From Labrenzia sp. CE80 (GTDB taxonomy: Bacteria > Pseudomonadota > Alphaproteobacteria > Rhizobiales > Stappiaceae): a DNA stretch of 64,000 nucleotides. The DNA is taken from contig NZ_WAJT01000001.1 in assembly GCF_009650605.1 (NCBI RefSeq), positions 1,178,001 through 1,242,000 of the forward strand. The letters are read 5' to 3'. A program made the position numbers and the translations under genes. The notes under the pieces are model-generated. The model was not told where the DNA came from. It worked only from the letters and a program-made list of their open reading frames with translations, and searched no databases. Positions 42,243 to 51,398 of the stretch are shown here, in pieces; within the stretch, counting starts at the first letter, position 1; each line of letters opens with the position of its first letter.

Positions 42243-43283
42243 ATGAAACGAGCGATCTTGAAACGAGCGGGCCATCTAGCGCTTGGGACCGTGTTGGTGT
42301 TGGGAAGTGTGAACCTTGGCGGTGAGGTGCTGGCCCAGACAGACCTGAAACTCGCCCATTTTTTGCCGACTGCAAACGGCATGCATAAGGACTTTATGGA
42401 GCCTTGGGCACGGGCACTGGAGGCCTGCAGCGGCGGAGAGGTAAAGGTTACGATCTATCCGGGCGGCACCCAGCTTGGAAACCCGGCGAAGCTTTACGAT
42501 GCGGTGCGGGCAGGGGCCGTTGATATTGCACACGGGCTGAGTGGCCTCCCGGGTGGCCGCTTCGAACGCACACGGATCGCGGAACTGCCGTTTATCTTCG
42601 ATAACGCCGATGAAGCGACACGGACCATTTGGGCGCTCTTCCCCGATTATCTGGAAAAGGAGTTTCCGGGGGTAAAGATCCTGGGCATCCACGCCCATAA
42701 TCCTGGACAGGTCCACACCACAGAGAAACAGGTAAAGACTGCCGATGACCTTCAGGGCTTGCGTCTTCGCTTTCCGACCGCAGCCACCAAGTCGATGATT
42801 GAGGCCCTGGGTGGAAATCCGGTCGGCCTGCCGCCGGGCGCTGTGTATGAGAATGCTGAAAAGGGCGTCATCGATGGGGCGGTGTTTACCTGGGATGCGA
42901 TGGCTGCCTTCAATCTGGCCGAGGTGATGAAGTATCATCTGGACGCCAACGCCTATGTCACCACCTTTTGGTTTGGCATGAACGAGAAAACCTACGAAGG
43001 CCTATCGGATAAGGTGAAGTCCTGTGTCGATGCTCAAAGTGGCGAAGCCTTAATATCCAAATTCGGTGACTGGTGGATGGAATGGGACAGGACCGGTTAC
43101 GAGCGTGTATCAACCGGTGAAGGTCATGAGATCATCGAATTGAGTGCAGCAGAGCGGACACGTTGGGCCGAACAGCTTGAGCCGATGATCGATAGCTTCA
43201 TAAAGGATCTGGAAGCCAAGGGTGTCGATGACGCCAGTGAGATCTACGCCAAGATGAAGGCGATGGCGGATGCTCAAGAATAA
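42243..43283 (+). CDS. TRAP transporter periplasmic substrate-binding protein (DctP family)
   Basis: A 346-residue binding protein with a signal peptide ending near residue 31 (VLA) and a canonical DctP body: LKLAHFLPTANGMHKDFMEPWA, LPFIFDNADEATR, and LQGLRLRFPTAATKSMIEALGG with the carboxylate-contacting arginine, unlike the protein at 12672. GGGAGGAAT precedes the start. The gene overlaps the small-permease frame, so all three TRAP subunits are translationally linked. Confidence 0.9.
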   Translation: MKRAILKRAGHLALGTVLVLGSVNLGGEVLAQTDLKLAHFLPTANGMHKDFMEPWARALEACSGGEVKVTIYPGGTQLGNPAKLYDAVRAGAVDIAHGLSGLPGGRFERTRIAELPFIFDNADEATRTIWALFPDYLEKEFPGVKILGIHAHNPGQVHTTEKQVKTADDLQGLRLRFPTAATKSMIEALGGNPVGLPPGAVYENAEKGVIDGAVFTWDAMAAFNLAEVMKYHLDANAYVTTFWFGMNEKTYEGLSDKVKSCVDAQSGEALISKFGDWWMEWDRTGYERVSTGEGHEIIELSAAERTRWAEQLEPMIDSFIKDLEAKGVDDASEIYAKMKAMADAQE

Positions 43284-43827
43284 CTCTTCCGACAGGGCTG
43301 ACATGTCGGAAAATGCTGGTGACACGCGCTCAATTGGGCGCGTGTTCACCAACGCGATTGTCTTTCTTTCCTTCGCCGCGATATTCACCTCGATGATGAT
43401 GACAGTGGGCGACATCCTCGTCCGGCAGGCGGCAGGCGCAATTGCCTGGCTCTATGGTGCCAGACCCTCCTGGGGTCTCGTTGGGCTGGTGGATTTGACG
43501 CAACTTGCTGTCATGACCGCCGTTCCCCTGGCGATCGCAGCAGCCTTCTTTCTCAATGCGCATATCCGGATCGATTTGTTCCTGAACATAGCTTCTGCGA
43601 CAGTACGGCGCTTGTCGGCCGGCGTCTCTGCAGCCCTGGGAGCGGTCTTGATGGGAATCTGCCTTTGGGGGGCCTGGCAAGAAATGCGCGGCCAACTGGA
43701 TTTCACCACGACATCCGCGACCCTTGGTCTTCCCTACACCTGGTATTGGGCCCCGTTGATTATAGGGCTCGCCCTTTCGGTTCTTGCCTGCCTGTATGCC
43801 TTGGCCAGGGCGTTCGCCAAGCCGTAG
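43270..43827 (+). CDS. TRAP transporter small permease (DctQ family)
   Basis: A 185-residue protein with four hydrophobic segments and the DctQ-type HIRIDLFLNIASATVRR motif after the second helix. The ATG at 43270 overlaps the dctP end by 14 bases; an ATG at 43303 is a possible alternative start. It is followed by the large permease after 22 bases. Confidence 0.82.
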   Translation: MLKNNSSDRADMSENAGDTRSIGRVFTNAIVFLSFAAIFTSMMMTVGDILVRQAAGAIAWLYGARPSWGLVGLVDLTQLAVMTAVPLAIAAAFFLNAHIRIDLFLNIASATVRRLSAGVSAALGAVLMGICLWGAWQEMRGQLDFTTTSATLGLPYTWYWAPLIIGLALSVLACLYALARAFAKP

Positions 43828-43849
43828 AAAAACAATATGGAAATGATCC

Positions 43850-45148
43850 GTGGCTGATTCATTTGTCGGACTTTTGGGCTTCGTTCTCGCCCTTGCCTTG
43901 ATTGCGTTTGGAGTTCCAGTCGCCCTTTCTCTGGGGTTTGTCGGTCTTGCTGGCTATGCCTTTCTCAATGGCGTCCCGAGCGCTCTTTTCATCATCGGTT
44001 CCGGCCCATTTGAGGCGATATTTCCCTATTCCCTGTCCGTTATTCCACTCTTTTTGATGATGGGTGTATTTTCATCGCGCTGCGGATTGTCGAAAGACCT
44101 TTTCCAGGCTGCAAATGCGCTTGTGGGCAGATTTCGGGGCGGCCTTGCCATGGCGACCATATGCGCTTGCGCGGGCTTTGGCGCGATTTGCGGGTCGTCG
44201 CTTGCCACCGTGGCGACCATTGGACATGTCGCTCTGCCGGAGATGCGCCGTGCGGGCTATGATGACCGACTTTCCTCGGCCAGCATTGCAGCAGGCGGTA
44301 CGCTTGGAGTGATGATTCCGCCGAGTATTTTGTTGATCATCTATGGTCTTTTGACTGAGCAATCGATCGGAAAACTGTTTTCTGCAGCAATCATTCCGGG
44401 CTTGCTGGCGACAGGCCTCTATGCAGCCTGTGTTGCTATATCCGTCCGACTGAACCCAAAATTAGTTGGTGAAGTGCCTTCGGCATCGGAATCCTCCTGT
44501 TGGAAGTCCCTCCGAAAGGCCTGGCCGGTTGCTCTGATGTTTGCCGTTGTCATCGGTGGCATACAAGCGGGGATATTTTCGCCGACAGAAGCCGCTGCCG
44601 TCGGTGCTGCAGGCGCGGTTCTATTGGCCCTTGGCAAAGGATCTCTGGACCGGCTTTCGCTCGTTTCCGCGATGCGGGAAACTGTTCAGCTGACCGGGAT
44701 GATCTTTTTCATCATTATCGGCGCGGCCTTGTTCAATTTCTTCATCGAAACAACAGGCATGCCGCAATACCTCATCGCAACCGTGGAGGAGAGCGGCCTA
44801 CCTGCCTTTTCTGTTCTGCTCGTTATTATCCTGTTCTATCTCGTTCTTGGGTGTTTCATGGATTCCATGTCCATGATCATGCTGACGATACCTTTTGTGT
44901 TCCCGCTTGTGTCGGCCCTGGGGTTCGATCCGATATGGTTCGGCATCCTCGTTGTCACGGTGGCCGAACTTGGCCTCATTACTCCTCCTGTCGGGATGAA
45001 TCTTTTCGTCATGCAAGGTGTGGCGCGCGATCTGAACTCGGTGACCGTCATGCGCGGGATTGTTCCCTTTATCCTGGCTGACGCCGTTCGGCTCGTACTG
45101 CTTATTTTCGTTCCAGCGCTAACGCTCTATCTGCCCTCCCTCCTGTAG
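43850..45148 (+). CDS. TRAP transporter large permease (DctM family)
   Basis: A 432-residue, about 12-helix permease starting at a GTG with GGAAATGA upstream. DctM landmarks include SVIPLFLMMGVFSSRCGLS, FGAICGSSLATVATIGHVALPEM, GVMIPPSILLIIYGLLTEQSIGKLF, IFSPTEAAAVGAAGAVLL and LITPPVGMNLFVMQG. Third TRAP system in the window; it serves the cyclase/SDR pathway. Confidence 0.92.
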   Translation: MADSFVGLLGFVLALALIAFGVPVALSLGFVGLAGYAFLNGVPSALFIIGSGPFEAIFPYSLSVIPLFLMMGVFSSRCGLSKDLFQAANALVGRFRGGLAMATICACAGFGAICGSSLATVATIGHVALPEMRRAGYDDRLSSASIAAGGTLGVMIPPSILLIIYGLLTEQSIGKLFSAAIIPGLLATGLYAACVAISVRLNPKLVGEVPSASESSCWKSLRKAWPVALMFAVVIGGIQAGIFSPTEAAAVGAAGAVLLALGKGSLDRLSLVSAMRETVQLTGMIFFIIIGAALFNFFIETTGMPQYLIATVEESGLPAFSVLLVIILFYLVLGCFMDSMSMIMLTIPFVFPLVSALGFDPIWFGILVVTVAELGLITPPVGMNLFVMQGVARDLNSVTVMRGIVPFILADAVRLVLLIFVPALTLYLPSLL

Positions 45149-45162
45149 AAAAAGGGGCCATT

Positions 45163-45921
45163 TTGGCTGACATTGCTTTCAACGACCCCCTGGGACTTCT
45201 CATCATAGCGGCTGCTTTATTGCTGGGTGGGATCTTGAAGGGAGCAACCGGCGCAGGTATGCCGATAATCGCAGTTCCGGTGATCGCTGCTGTCTATGAT
45301 GTCCGCCTTGCGGTCATCATTCTGGTCATTCCCAATTGCCTCACAAACCTTTGGCAGGCGTTCAAGTATCGGGACGAGGAGCTGGACCGCAGCTTCACTT
45401 TGAGTCTCGCCCTATCGGGGGCGATTGGCGCAGGAATTGGAACGTTCTTTCTTGTCTGGGTGCCGCTCTCACTCCTTAGTCTGTCGATGGTTTGCGTCGT
45501 GATCATCTACATCGCGATGCGCCTTTTAAAACCGGCTTTCCATGTGTCGCTTCCTTGGGCTCGAAAAACCGCCTGGATTGCGGGCGCTACAGGCGGTATC
45601 CTGCAAGGCTCGCTTGGCATTTCTGCGCCAGCAGCGGTGACGTTTCTCAACGCAGTCAAACTTCCCCGTCCGACGTTTATTTTTACTGCGTCGGTCTTTT
45701 TTGCCACGATGTGTCTAACGCAGTTTCCTGTTCAGCTCCATTACGGCCTGGTCACCTGGAACATAGTCATCTTGGGTTTCCTGTCGTTGGTTCCGTTGCT
45801 TGCCGGACTGCCGGTTGGAGAATGGATTGGCAAACGCATGAGCCCGATCATCTTTGACCGCGTGATCCTGTCGATGTTGGCAGTTCTTGCGATCAAACAG
45901 ATCTGGAACGTTCTGGTTTGA
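45163..45921 (+). CDS. TauE/SafE-family (TSUP) membrane exporter
   Basis: A 252-residue membrane protein starting at a TTG 14 bases after the TRAP permease stop. It shows the two repeated halves of the TauE/SafE family, the first with LGGILKGATGAGMPIIAVPVI and the second with AGATGGILQGSLGISAPAAVTFL, and about eight helices. Family members export sulfite, sulfoacetate or organic anions. Its place as last gene of the operon suggests efflux of an end product, possibly a sulfur anion if the substrate is organosulfur; that remains inference. Confidence 0.82.
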   Translation: MADIAFNDPLGLLIIAAALLLGGILKGATGAGMPIIAVPVIAAVYDVRLAVIILVIPNCLTNLWQAFKYRDEELDRSFTLSLALSGAIGAGIGTFFLVWVPLSLLSLSMVCVVIIYIAMRLLKPAFHVSLPWARKTAWIAGATGGILQGSLGISAPAAVTFLNAVKLPRPTFIFTASVFFATMCLTQFPVQLHYGLVTWNIVILGFLSLVPLLAGLPVGEWIGKRMSPIIFDRVILSMLAVLAIKQIWNVLV

Positions 45922-46241
45922 GAAACTGTTCAGATCGGAAGAGATTTGTCGAACTGTGTCGAGCAGGTAGAAGAGCTGTGGTGCGACAACTCAGCGAGTG
46001 CCCGAAAACGACCTTGCAACACCAATCACCTGCAGAGAAGTTTGGACTGTGTGTTGCGGCGATCCGTTGAAACCGTAGGGACAAACCGCCCTTTCGCTGG
46101 GCTGCACCAATGTCCGGTTCGAGGAAGCGTTCAACAAACGCTCCCTTTGGGTTTGGCTGGCATGATTTCAAGACGATCACCTTAGGCCAAATCTACTGCT
46201 GCCCAGATTATAGAAATCGATTTTGTCTCACCTATCATTGG
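45922..46241. other. Intergenic region with one copy of a ~100-bp repeat
   Basis: Between the TSUP gene and the convergent NmrA-like gene. It holds copy A of a direct repeat (45975-46074). No gene could be supported. Confidence 0.5.
45975..46074. repeat. Direct repeat, copy A (~100 bp)
   Basis: About 94% identical by hand alignment (six mismatches) to 48543-48642, in the same orientation; 51 consecutive bases from 46021 to 46071 are identical to those in copy B. The two copies bracket the NmrA/LysR gene pair. Confidence 0.85.
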
Positions 46242-47201
46242 CTAGACGCCGTAGGATCGCCGATCGCCCTGCCACCCTGTAGAGCGCAAGAACTGTTCCC
46301 AGGACAGTGCTGTTGAGTCGATCCGGCGACTCCATGTGAGGTCACGATCCTTTCCGAAATAGCCGAATTCCACAGCATACTCCGCCATTCCCAACAGTTC
46401 CCGGACAAGGAGGTCATTATTCGCAAACTCGGGAAAATACTGCAGCAATCCGGCCTTCGTGTATGCGTTACGATATTCCGCGTTGCGTCCGGTAACGCGC
46501 CTGAAAGTATCTAGCATTTCGCGCGGAGAAATTAAGTCGCCGACAATGGGGAGCGTCTGCTTGTTATAGCGGCCAGGGTTGGAGAAAATCTCTACAGCTA
46601 TTGGGCCCGTCGCTGTTAGCGGATCAACGAACGGCGCTTGAAAGTCCTCGGGCAGATAGATGGGAACCAGAAGCTTGTCACCTTCAAGACGTGGCGTATA
46701 ATATTCAAGCAAGTTTGTGTAGAAGAACGAAAGCATGATGAATGTATGCGATATGGGCAAGGTTCTGATGTAATCCGCGATCAACGCCTTGTCCGTAAAG
46801 TGAGGTGCATACTTCGATCCACCAGAGATCTTATCTACATTTTCAAGCGTGCTGAAAACGATGTGCTCGATACCAGCCTCGACTGCAGCGTCCGCAAGTT
46901 GCCGACCAAGTGGAAACTCGTGTGTCGCTGGAGGTGCTATAGGAGGTGTCATTAAGAACACGCCTTTCGCACCTCGGAAAGCTTGCACAAGAGCCTTCTC
47001 GTGACCGAGTTCAAGTGGCAGGGTCACGACTTCTACACCAAGATCTATAAGAGTACGGGCGGTCGGTGTGTCGCTTCTCCGCGACAAAGCGCGAACCTGA
47101 AAACTGCCGCTTTCCTGAAGAGAAGTAGCGACGCTGCGCCCTTGCTTGCTCGTCGCGCCAGTGACCACAATAATAGGTTTCTCATCTGCAGAATGGATCA
47201 T
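46242..47201 (-). CDS. NmrA-family NAD(P)-binding protein
   Basis: A 319-residue atypical short-chain dehydrogenase-like protein with N-terminal IIVVTGATSKQGRSVATSL and the NmrA pattern GAKGVFLMTPPIAPPATHE, then ADAAVEAGIEHIVFSTLENV. It lacks the classical YxxxK pair, as do redox-sensor or isoflavone-reductase-like members. It is divergent from a LysR gene (113-base gap), a standard regulator-target arrangement, and both are enclosed by direct repeats. Confidence 0.85.
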   Translation of the reverse strand: MIHSADEKPIIVVTGATSKQGRSVATSLQESGSFQVRALSRRSDTPTARTLIDLGVEVVTLPLELGHEKALVQAFRGAKGVFLMTPPIAPPATHEFPLGRQLADAAVEAGIEHIVFSTLENVDKISGGSKYAPHFTDKALIADYIRTLPISHTFIMLSFFYTNLLEYYTPRLEGDKLLVPIYLPEDFQAPFVDPLTATGPIAVEIFSNPGRYNKQTLPIVGDLISPREMLDTFRRVTGRNAEYRNAYTKAGLLQYFPEFANNDLLVRELLGMAEYAVEFGYFGKDRDLTWSRRIDSTALSWEQFLRSTGWQGDRRSYGV

Positions 47202-47314
47202 GTTCTGTCTCCGATTACATATTTACATTTCCCCCCTCAAGCGAGGCACTAGCAAGATAGTTGGCTCGACACTGTTGTGCTATCTGGCGCCAATGCATAG
47301 TATAAATCCGATAA

Positions 47315-48229
47315 ATGGATAAATCAGATATCACTCTTGAGCGCATGCGTACCTTTGTCAGGATTGCCGAACGTGGCAGCCTTACTCTGGTCGCCAAAGA
47401 GATTGGCTCAAGCCAGTCCAGCGTTACTCGGCGTCTTCGCGAACTCGAGGACGGGTTGGGCGTTTCGCTGTTAAGTCGGACAACCCGCAGTGTCACCCTG
47501 ACAGACGAGGGCGCGAAATATTACGCGCATTGCATCCGGATACTTCGCCTTGTCGAGCTGGCAAGAGATGAGATTCATGAAACGCGTGATGCACATGCGG
47601 GGACAATACGCGTCTCTTGCAGTGCTGCGATCGGAGTGATGCACATTAGCCGTCTCATCTTCGCCTTTCAGGATCGCTTCCCCGACATCCGCGTCGATCT
47701 CAGTCTGAATGACGAGCAGGTGGATCTTGTTCGTGCAGGTATAGACTTTTCCATTCGCCTCGGGCCTCTGAGCGACAGTTCAATGAAGCTGAAATCACTG
47801 GGGCAAAGTCAGCGCCTGCTTGTCGCGTCGTCCGATTACCTTGCCCAGCGGGGGCATCCGGAGAAGCCGGAAGATCTCATCGAACACGAACCTATTCGCA
47901 TGTCGAACATCAGTGGAAGCGAAACCCTCACGTTGAAAAGTGTCGGAGGTGAGACCCACAGCATTCCATGGTCGGGACGTCTCAGGGTCGACCACGGCCT
48001 CGCGGCGCGGGAGGCTGCGGTTGCTGGTCGTGGCATAGCTCCTGCACACTTGTGGCTGGTGAGTGACTTACTCGCTTCCGGCGCACTTGAAGTTGTTCTC
48101 TCGAACTACGTGTTGCCGTCAGTTCCGTTGAGTCTTCTTATCGCACCCGATCGCTCACAGCTTGCGCGAGTTCGTCTGCTTGCCGACTTTTTAGCGCGTC
48201 AAGCAAGACTGTTGCCGGGCATCGGATAG
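47315..48229 (+). CDS. LysR-family transcriptional regulator
   Basis: A 304-residue LysR protein: MRTFVRIAERGSLTLVAKEIGSSQSSVTRRLRELEDGLGV at the N-terminus (shown only as landmark in pieces: SLTLVAKEIG, SSQSSVTRRL) and an effector domain with IRVSCSAAIGVMHISRLIF. It resembles the CrgA/AaeR-like group that often regulates a divergent oxidoreductase, here the NmrA-like gene. Confidence 0.88.
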   Translation: MDKSDITLERMRTFVRIAERGSLTLVAKEIGSSQSSVTRRLRELEDGLGVSLLSRTTRSVTLTDEGAKYYAHCIRILRLVELARDEIHETRDAHAGTIRVSCSAAIGVMHISRLIFAFQDRFPDIRVDLSLNDEQVDLVRAGIDFSIRLGPLSDSSMKLKSLGQSQRLLVASSDYLAQRGHPEKPEDLIEHEPIRMSNISGSETLTLKSVGGETHSIPWSGRLRVDHGLAAREAAVAGRGIAPAHLWLVSDLLASGALEVVLSNYVLPSVPLSLLIAPDRSQLARVRLLADFLARQARLLPGIG

Positions 48230-48827
48230 TCTTGGCAGGCTGTTGGCCAACAACCTCATCAAAAGTATCGTGGACTGCTGCACTCAGAAAGCGCCTGTAA
48301 ATCCTTAGTATATTATCCCGCCTCCAGCCCTAAGCGGCCTCTTAAAGGCGATCTAGCACTTAGCCGCACTCGCCCCCTCTAGCGCTAAAAAACTTCAACT
48401 GTGCCGCCAAACCGAGCCGTGTTGCCATCGGTTTCGAGTTAATGAAATCATTGTCGGCGAAGCCCAGGCTCCATTGGCCAACAAAATCAGAACTCGAATA
48501 CCCGTACTCATCACAAGGTTCTGCGAGTTGGCCAAACTCAGCGCTGTAGCGCGACAACTCAGCGAGCGCCCGAGAACGACCTTGCAATACCAATCACCTG
48601 CAGAGAAGTTTGGACTGTGTGTTGCGGCGATCCGTTGAATCCGCAATCTCAGGTGCTGTCGCACCGTATTGATATCCTCGGTTGTTTGAACCTTGAAAGG
48701 GCGAAATAACCGAACCGGCCTGATGATATTCGATCGAAACGGCATGGACCTGGCTTGATGAGCTTGGCAAAGCAGCGCGAATTTGGTTTTGTGCTTCAAT
48801 GGCTTTGCGCGAGTGTTACAATCCAGC
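48230..48827. other. Intergenic region with the second repeat copy
   Basis: About 600 bases containing copy B of the repeat (48543-48642). The long minus-strand frame across it is not protein-like. The last ~100 bases before 48828 presumably hold the GntR promoter. Confidence 0.45.
48543..48642. repeat. Direct repeat, copy B (~100 bp)
   Basis: Same orientation as copy A at 45975-46074, about 2.57 kb away. Shared landmarks are GCGACAACTCAGCGAG and CACCTGCAGAGAAGTTTGG. Confidence 0.85.
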
Positions 48828-49520
48828 ATGAACCGATCCGAACAGATTTGTGCGGCCCTGCGGACCGCAATCCTTGAGCGTGCGCTTCTACCGGGCATGA
48901 AGCTGCCAGAGGATGCCTTGGGTGAGCGTTTCGGAGCGAGCCGAACCATCGTGCGTCAGGCTCTGGAACGGCTGGCGGCCGAGGGCCTTGTAGAACTCCG
49001 GCGCAATCGTGGGGCGGTGGTGGCAACGCCCAGCCTTGAAGAAGCAAGGGATCTCTTCGATCTGCGATGCCAGATAGAGGATCTGGTGGTGTCGCGGTTG
49101 ATCGCGAATTTTGGACCAAAGCATCTTGAAGCTCTTGAGAGCCATCTGGCGAAGGAAATCCAGGCGGAAAGCGGCCCCGAACCCGTTTCGATCCGGCTGG
49201 CGACAGAATTTCATATTCTCATGGCGCAGCTCACCGAAAGCCCGGTTCTGATCCGGTATGTCGAGGATGTCGGCTATCGCTGCGGTCTGACACTGGCGCT
49301 TTATTCCAGGCCGCACTCGACAGACTGCGGCATTCATGAACATCGCGAGATCATCGAGGCCTTGAAAAAGGGCGACCAGATGCGCGCACGCGACCTGATG
49401 CGCCATCATCTTGGTGCAGTGGCCGACAGAGCCCTGCTCAAGGATGAGACCGTGGGGCAGGGCACGATCTACCTGGATGCACTTGAACCCTACGCCAAGG
49501 CGGTTCGCGAAAGCGGCTAG
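48828..49520 (+). CDS. GntR-family transcriptional regulator, FadR subfamily (FCD domain)
   Basis: A 230-residue regulator. Winged helix: MKLPEDALGERFGASRTIVRQALERLAAEGLVEL in outline (ASRTIVRQAL is the recognition helix). The FCD domain shows FDLRCQIEDLVV, ATEFHILMAQLTESPVL and the final HREIIEALKKGD...HH metal/ligand histidines. The start at 48828 is the ATG nearest the conserved domain; a GTG/ATG at 48783 gives a longer form without family sequence. The 35-bp perfect inverted repeat at 50030-50064 in the next divergent region is the obvious operator candidate. Confidence 0.86.
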   Translation: MNRSEQICAALRTAILERALLPGMKLPEDALGERFGASRTIVRQALERLAAEGLVELRRNRGAVVATPSLEEARDLFDLRCQIEDLVVSRLIANFGPKHLEALESHLAKEIQAESGPEPVSIRLATEFHILMAQLTESPVLIRYVEDVGYRCGLTLALYSRPHSTDCGIHEHREIIEALKKGDQMRARDLMRHHLGAVADRALLKDETVGQGTIYLDALEPYAKAVRESG

Positions 49521-49547
49521 CTGCGCGAAGTCAGGGTCGAGGCGTGG

Positions 49548-49964
49548 TCAGGCCTCGATGTTCATGCGAATGAGAATGCGTTCAGCACTGTCATTCCACA
49601 CGTCCATCTTCACGATCTTTCCGTTTCGAACCTCAAACCGGTCAATGTACCGGTTGCCTTCAAAAGGCGTGCCGTCAGGCCATTCGCCATAGAGCGTGCC
49701 GACGGAGTAGACCACCGTGCCTTCCCGTCCACTGGCAACATCGAAGCGGTCCATCTTCTTTTTCACCCAGCTATAGCGCATTGCGTTGAAGCCCGTTGGG
49801 CCCGACGGATGAGTGAATTTGCGCCCGCCCGTAAATGTAATGTCCACATCATCGGCCACGAAGGTCGCCGCCAGCTCAGGGTCCGGCTTCATGGAGGCGT
49901 CGAGGTAATCACGGACGATCTGCGCTTCTACGGGCAGAGGAGCTGAATCAGAAGGGGCGTTCAT
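49548..49964 (-). CDS. NTF2/SnoaL-like small protein
   Basis: A 138-residue protein of the cone-shaped NTF2-like fold: IVRDYLDASMKPDPELAATFVADDV at the N-terminal helices, then a sheet region FEGNRYIDRFEVRNGKIVKMDVWND, the classical closing segment of SnoaL-like proteins. It may be a small enzyme or an assembly aid like AtzH. It is divergent from the Liv-type transporter operon with 238 bases between starts that hold the GntR operator candidate. Confidence 0.75.
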   Translation of the reverse strand: MNAPSDSAPLPVEAQIVRDYLDASMKPDPELAATFVADDVDITFTGGRKFTHPSGPTGFNAMRYSWVKKKMDRFDVASGREGTVVYSVGTLYGEWPDGTPFEGNRYIDRFEVRNGKIVKMDVWNDSAERILIRMNIEA

Positions 49965-50029
49965 GGGTGGGGTCCTTTTCAGAGGCTCATATCAGCCCTG
50001 ACTATAGAAACTGCGGCCAAACTCGTATG

Positions 50030-50064
50030 CTCAAATTGCATGCAATTTTTGCATGCAATTTGAG
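50030..50064. promoter_or_regulatory. 35-bp perfect inverted repeat with two TTGCATGCAA palindromes
   Basis: Arms CTCAAATTGCATGC (50030-50043) and GCATGCAATTTGAG (50051-50064), 14 bp each, around a 7-base spacer; each arm itself contains the 10-bp palindrome TTGCATGCAA (50037-50046 and 50049-50058). It lies between the NTF2-like and LivK-type genes, and is a strong candidate operator for the GntR protein encoded at 48828. Confidence 0.7.
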
Positions 50065-50202
50065 CGAAAAATTGTCGGCAAACTGACGGTTGAGACGTCA
50101 AATTATTTAAGTCATTGAAATATATAGCTTTATTTCTTGGCATTTAGCTTGCTTAGCTCGATGCATTCGGACATGCGCTCCGGACGTCCAGAGGAGTAAT
50201 TC

Positions 50203-51387
50203 ATGCAAACTTCCCGCTTTCTTTCCCAAATAACTCGCCGTGCCCTGATGTCAGGCGTCGTCGGCCTGGCAGTTGCCACGAGTCTGCCGGCGCTTGCCGC
50301 CGACACCGTGAAGATCGGTCTTGTTGCCGCGCTCAGCGGTCAGTCCGCTAAGTCGGGCCAGGCGATCACCCGTGGTCTCACCATCGCGATTGATGAAATC
50401 AATGCGAAGGGTGGCGTTCTGGGCAAGCCGATCGAACTCGTCAGCCGCGATGATGAAAGCAATCCCGGCAAAGGCCTGGTTGCTGCACGCGAGCTGGTGC
50501 AGCGCGAAGGTGTTGCCGCATTGATTGGAGGTCTGGATACGCCGGTTTCCTTCGCGATTGTTCCTTTCGCCAACCAGGCGAAGGTGCCATTTGTCGGGCC
50601 TTGGGCCGCCGGCACCGGGATCACCAAGAACGGCGCAGAAGAAAACTACATTTTCCGCGTGTCTGCTGTTGATGAATATGTCGATGAGGCGATCACGGAA
50701 TATCTCGTGGCCAATCACGCTGTGAAAAAGCCGGGCATGATCCTCATCAACAACCCTTGGGGAGAGTCCAACGAAAAGGGTCTGACCAAGGCGCTCGAAA
50801 AGCGTGGCATGGAGACAGCCGGGATTGAGAAGTTCGAGTCCAATGATGTCGACGTGGTTCCTCAGCTCACGCGTCTGAAGGAAAACGGAGCGGATTCTCT
50901 CTTTGTGGTCGCAAACGTTGCGCCAACGGCACAGGTGATCAAGTCGCTTGATCGTATGGGCTGGGATGTGCCGCTGGCGTCCCATTGGGGACCTTCCGGT
51001 GGTCGCTTCACCGAACTGGCAGGAAAGAGCGGCGAGAAGCTGCATTTCATCCAGACTTACCTGTTCGTCGAAGGTGATGCGAAGGGGGAAGCCATGTTTG
51101 CCAAGCTGCAAGAGGCTTATCCGGAAATCAAAACCATGGCCGATGTGACACCGGCCACAGGTATCGCCAATGCCTATGACGCAATGCTGCTGCTCGCTGC
51201 GGCCATTGAAAAGGCAGGCTCGACCGATGGTCCGGCCATTCGTCAGGCCATGTACGAGATCGAAAACATCGAAGGTCTGATCAAGACCTACACCGATCCG
51301 TTCTCGCCTGAAGACCAGGATGCAATCGGTCCTGAAGATTATCTCTTCGCCCATTTCGTTGAAGGTCAGATCATTCCGGTCAAGTGA
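50203..51387 (+). CDS. ABC transporter periplasmic binding protein, branched-chain amino acid/amide (LivK/AmiC) family
   Basis: A 394-residue type I binding protein. The N-terminus has a twin-arginine-like signal (TRRALMSGVVGLAVATSLPALA). The mature protein begins VKIGLVAALSGQSAKSGQ and keeps IDEINAKGGVLGKPIELVSRDDESNPGK in outline (NAKGGVLGKPIEL is the hallmark). Family ligands include branched-chain amino acids, amides, urea and aromatic acids; the context of amidohydrolases points to an amide- or urea-like ligand. GGAG lies before the start. It is first in the Liv-type operon. Confidence 0.9.
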   Translation: MQTSRFLSQITRRALMSGVVGLAVATSLPALAADTVKIGLVAALSGQSAKSGQAITRGLTIAIDEINAKGGVLGKPIELVSRDDESNPGKGLVAARELVQREGVAALIGGLDTPVSFAIVPFANQAKVPFVGPWAAGTGITKNGAEENYIFRVSAVDEYVDEAITEYLVANHAVKKPGMILINNPWGESNEKGLTKALEKRGMETAGIEKFESNDVDVVPQLTRLKENGADSLFVVANVAPTAQVIKSLDRMGWDVPLASHWGPSGGRFTELAGKSGEKLHFIQTYLFVEGDAKGEAMFAKLQEAYPEIKTMADVTPATGIANAYDAMLLLAAAIEKAGSTDGPAIRQAMYEIENIEGLIKTYTDPFSPEDQDAIGPEDYLFAHFVEGQIIPVK

Positions 51388-51398
51388 CCCAGGATATC

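Noticed and set aside
45893..46180. Minus-strand frames across both copies of the direct repeat that encode a similar peptide (as also at 48395-48949)
   Set aside because: The similarity follows from the repeat itself; there is no ribosome site and the frames diverge outside the repeat, so they are not treated as genes or transposase remnants.
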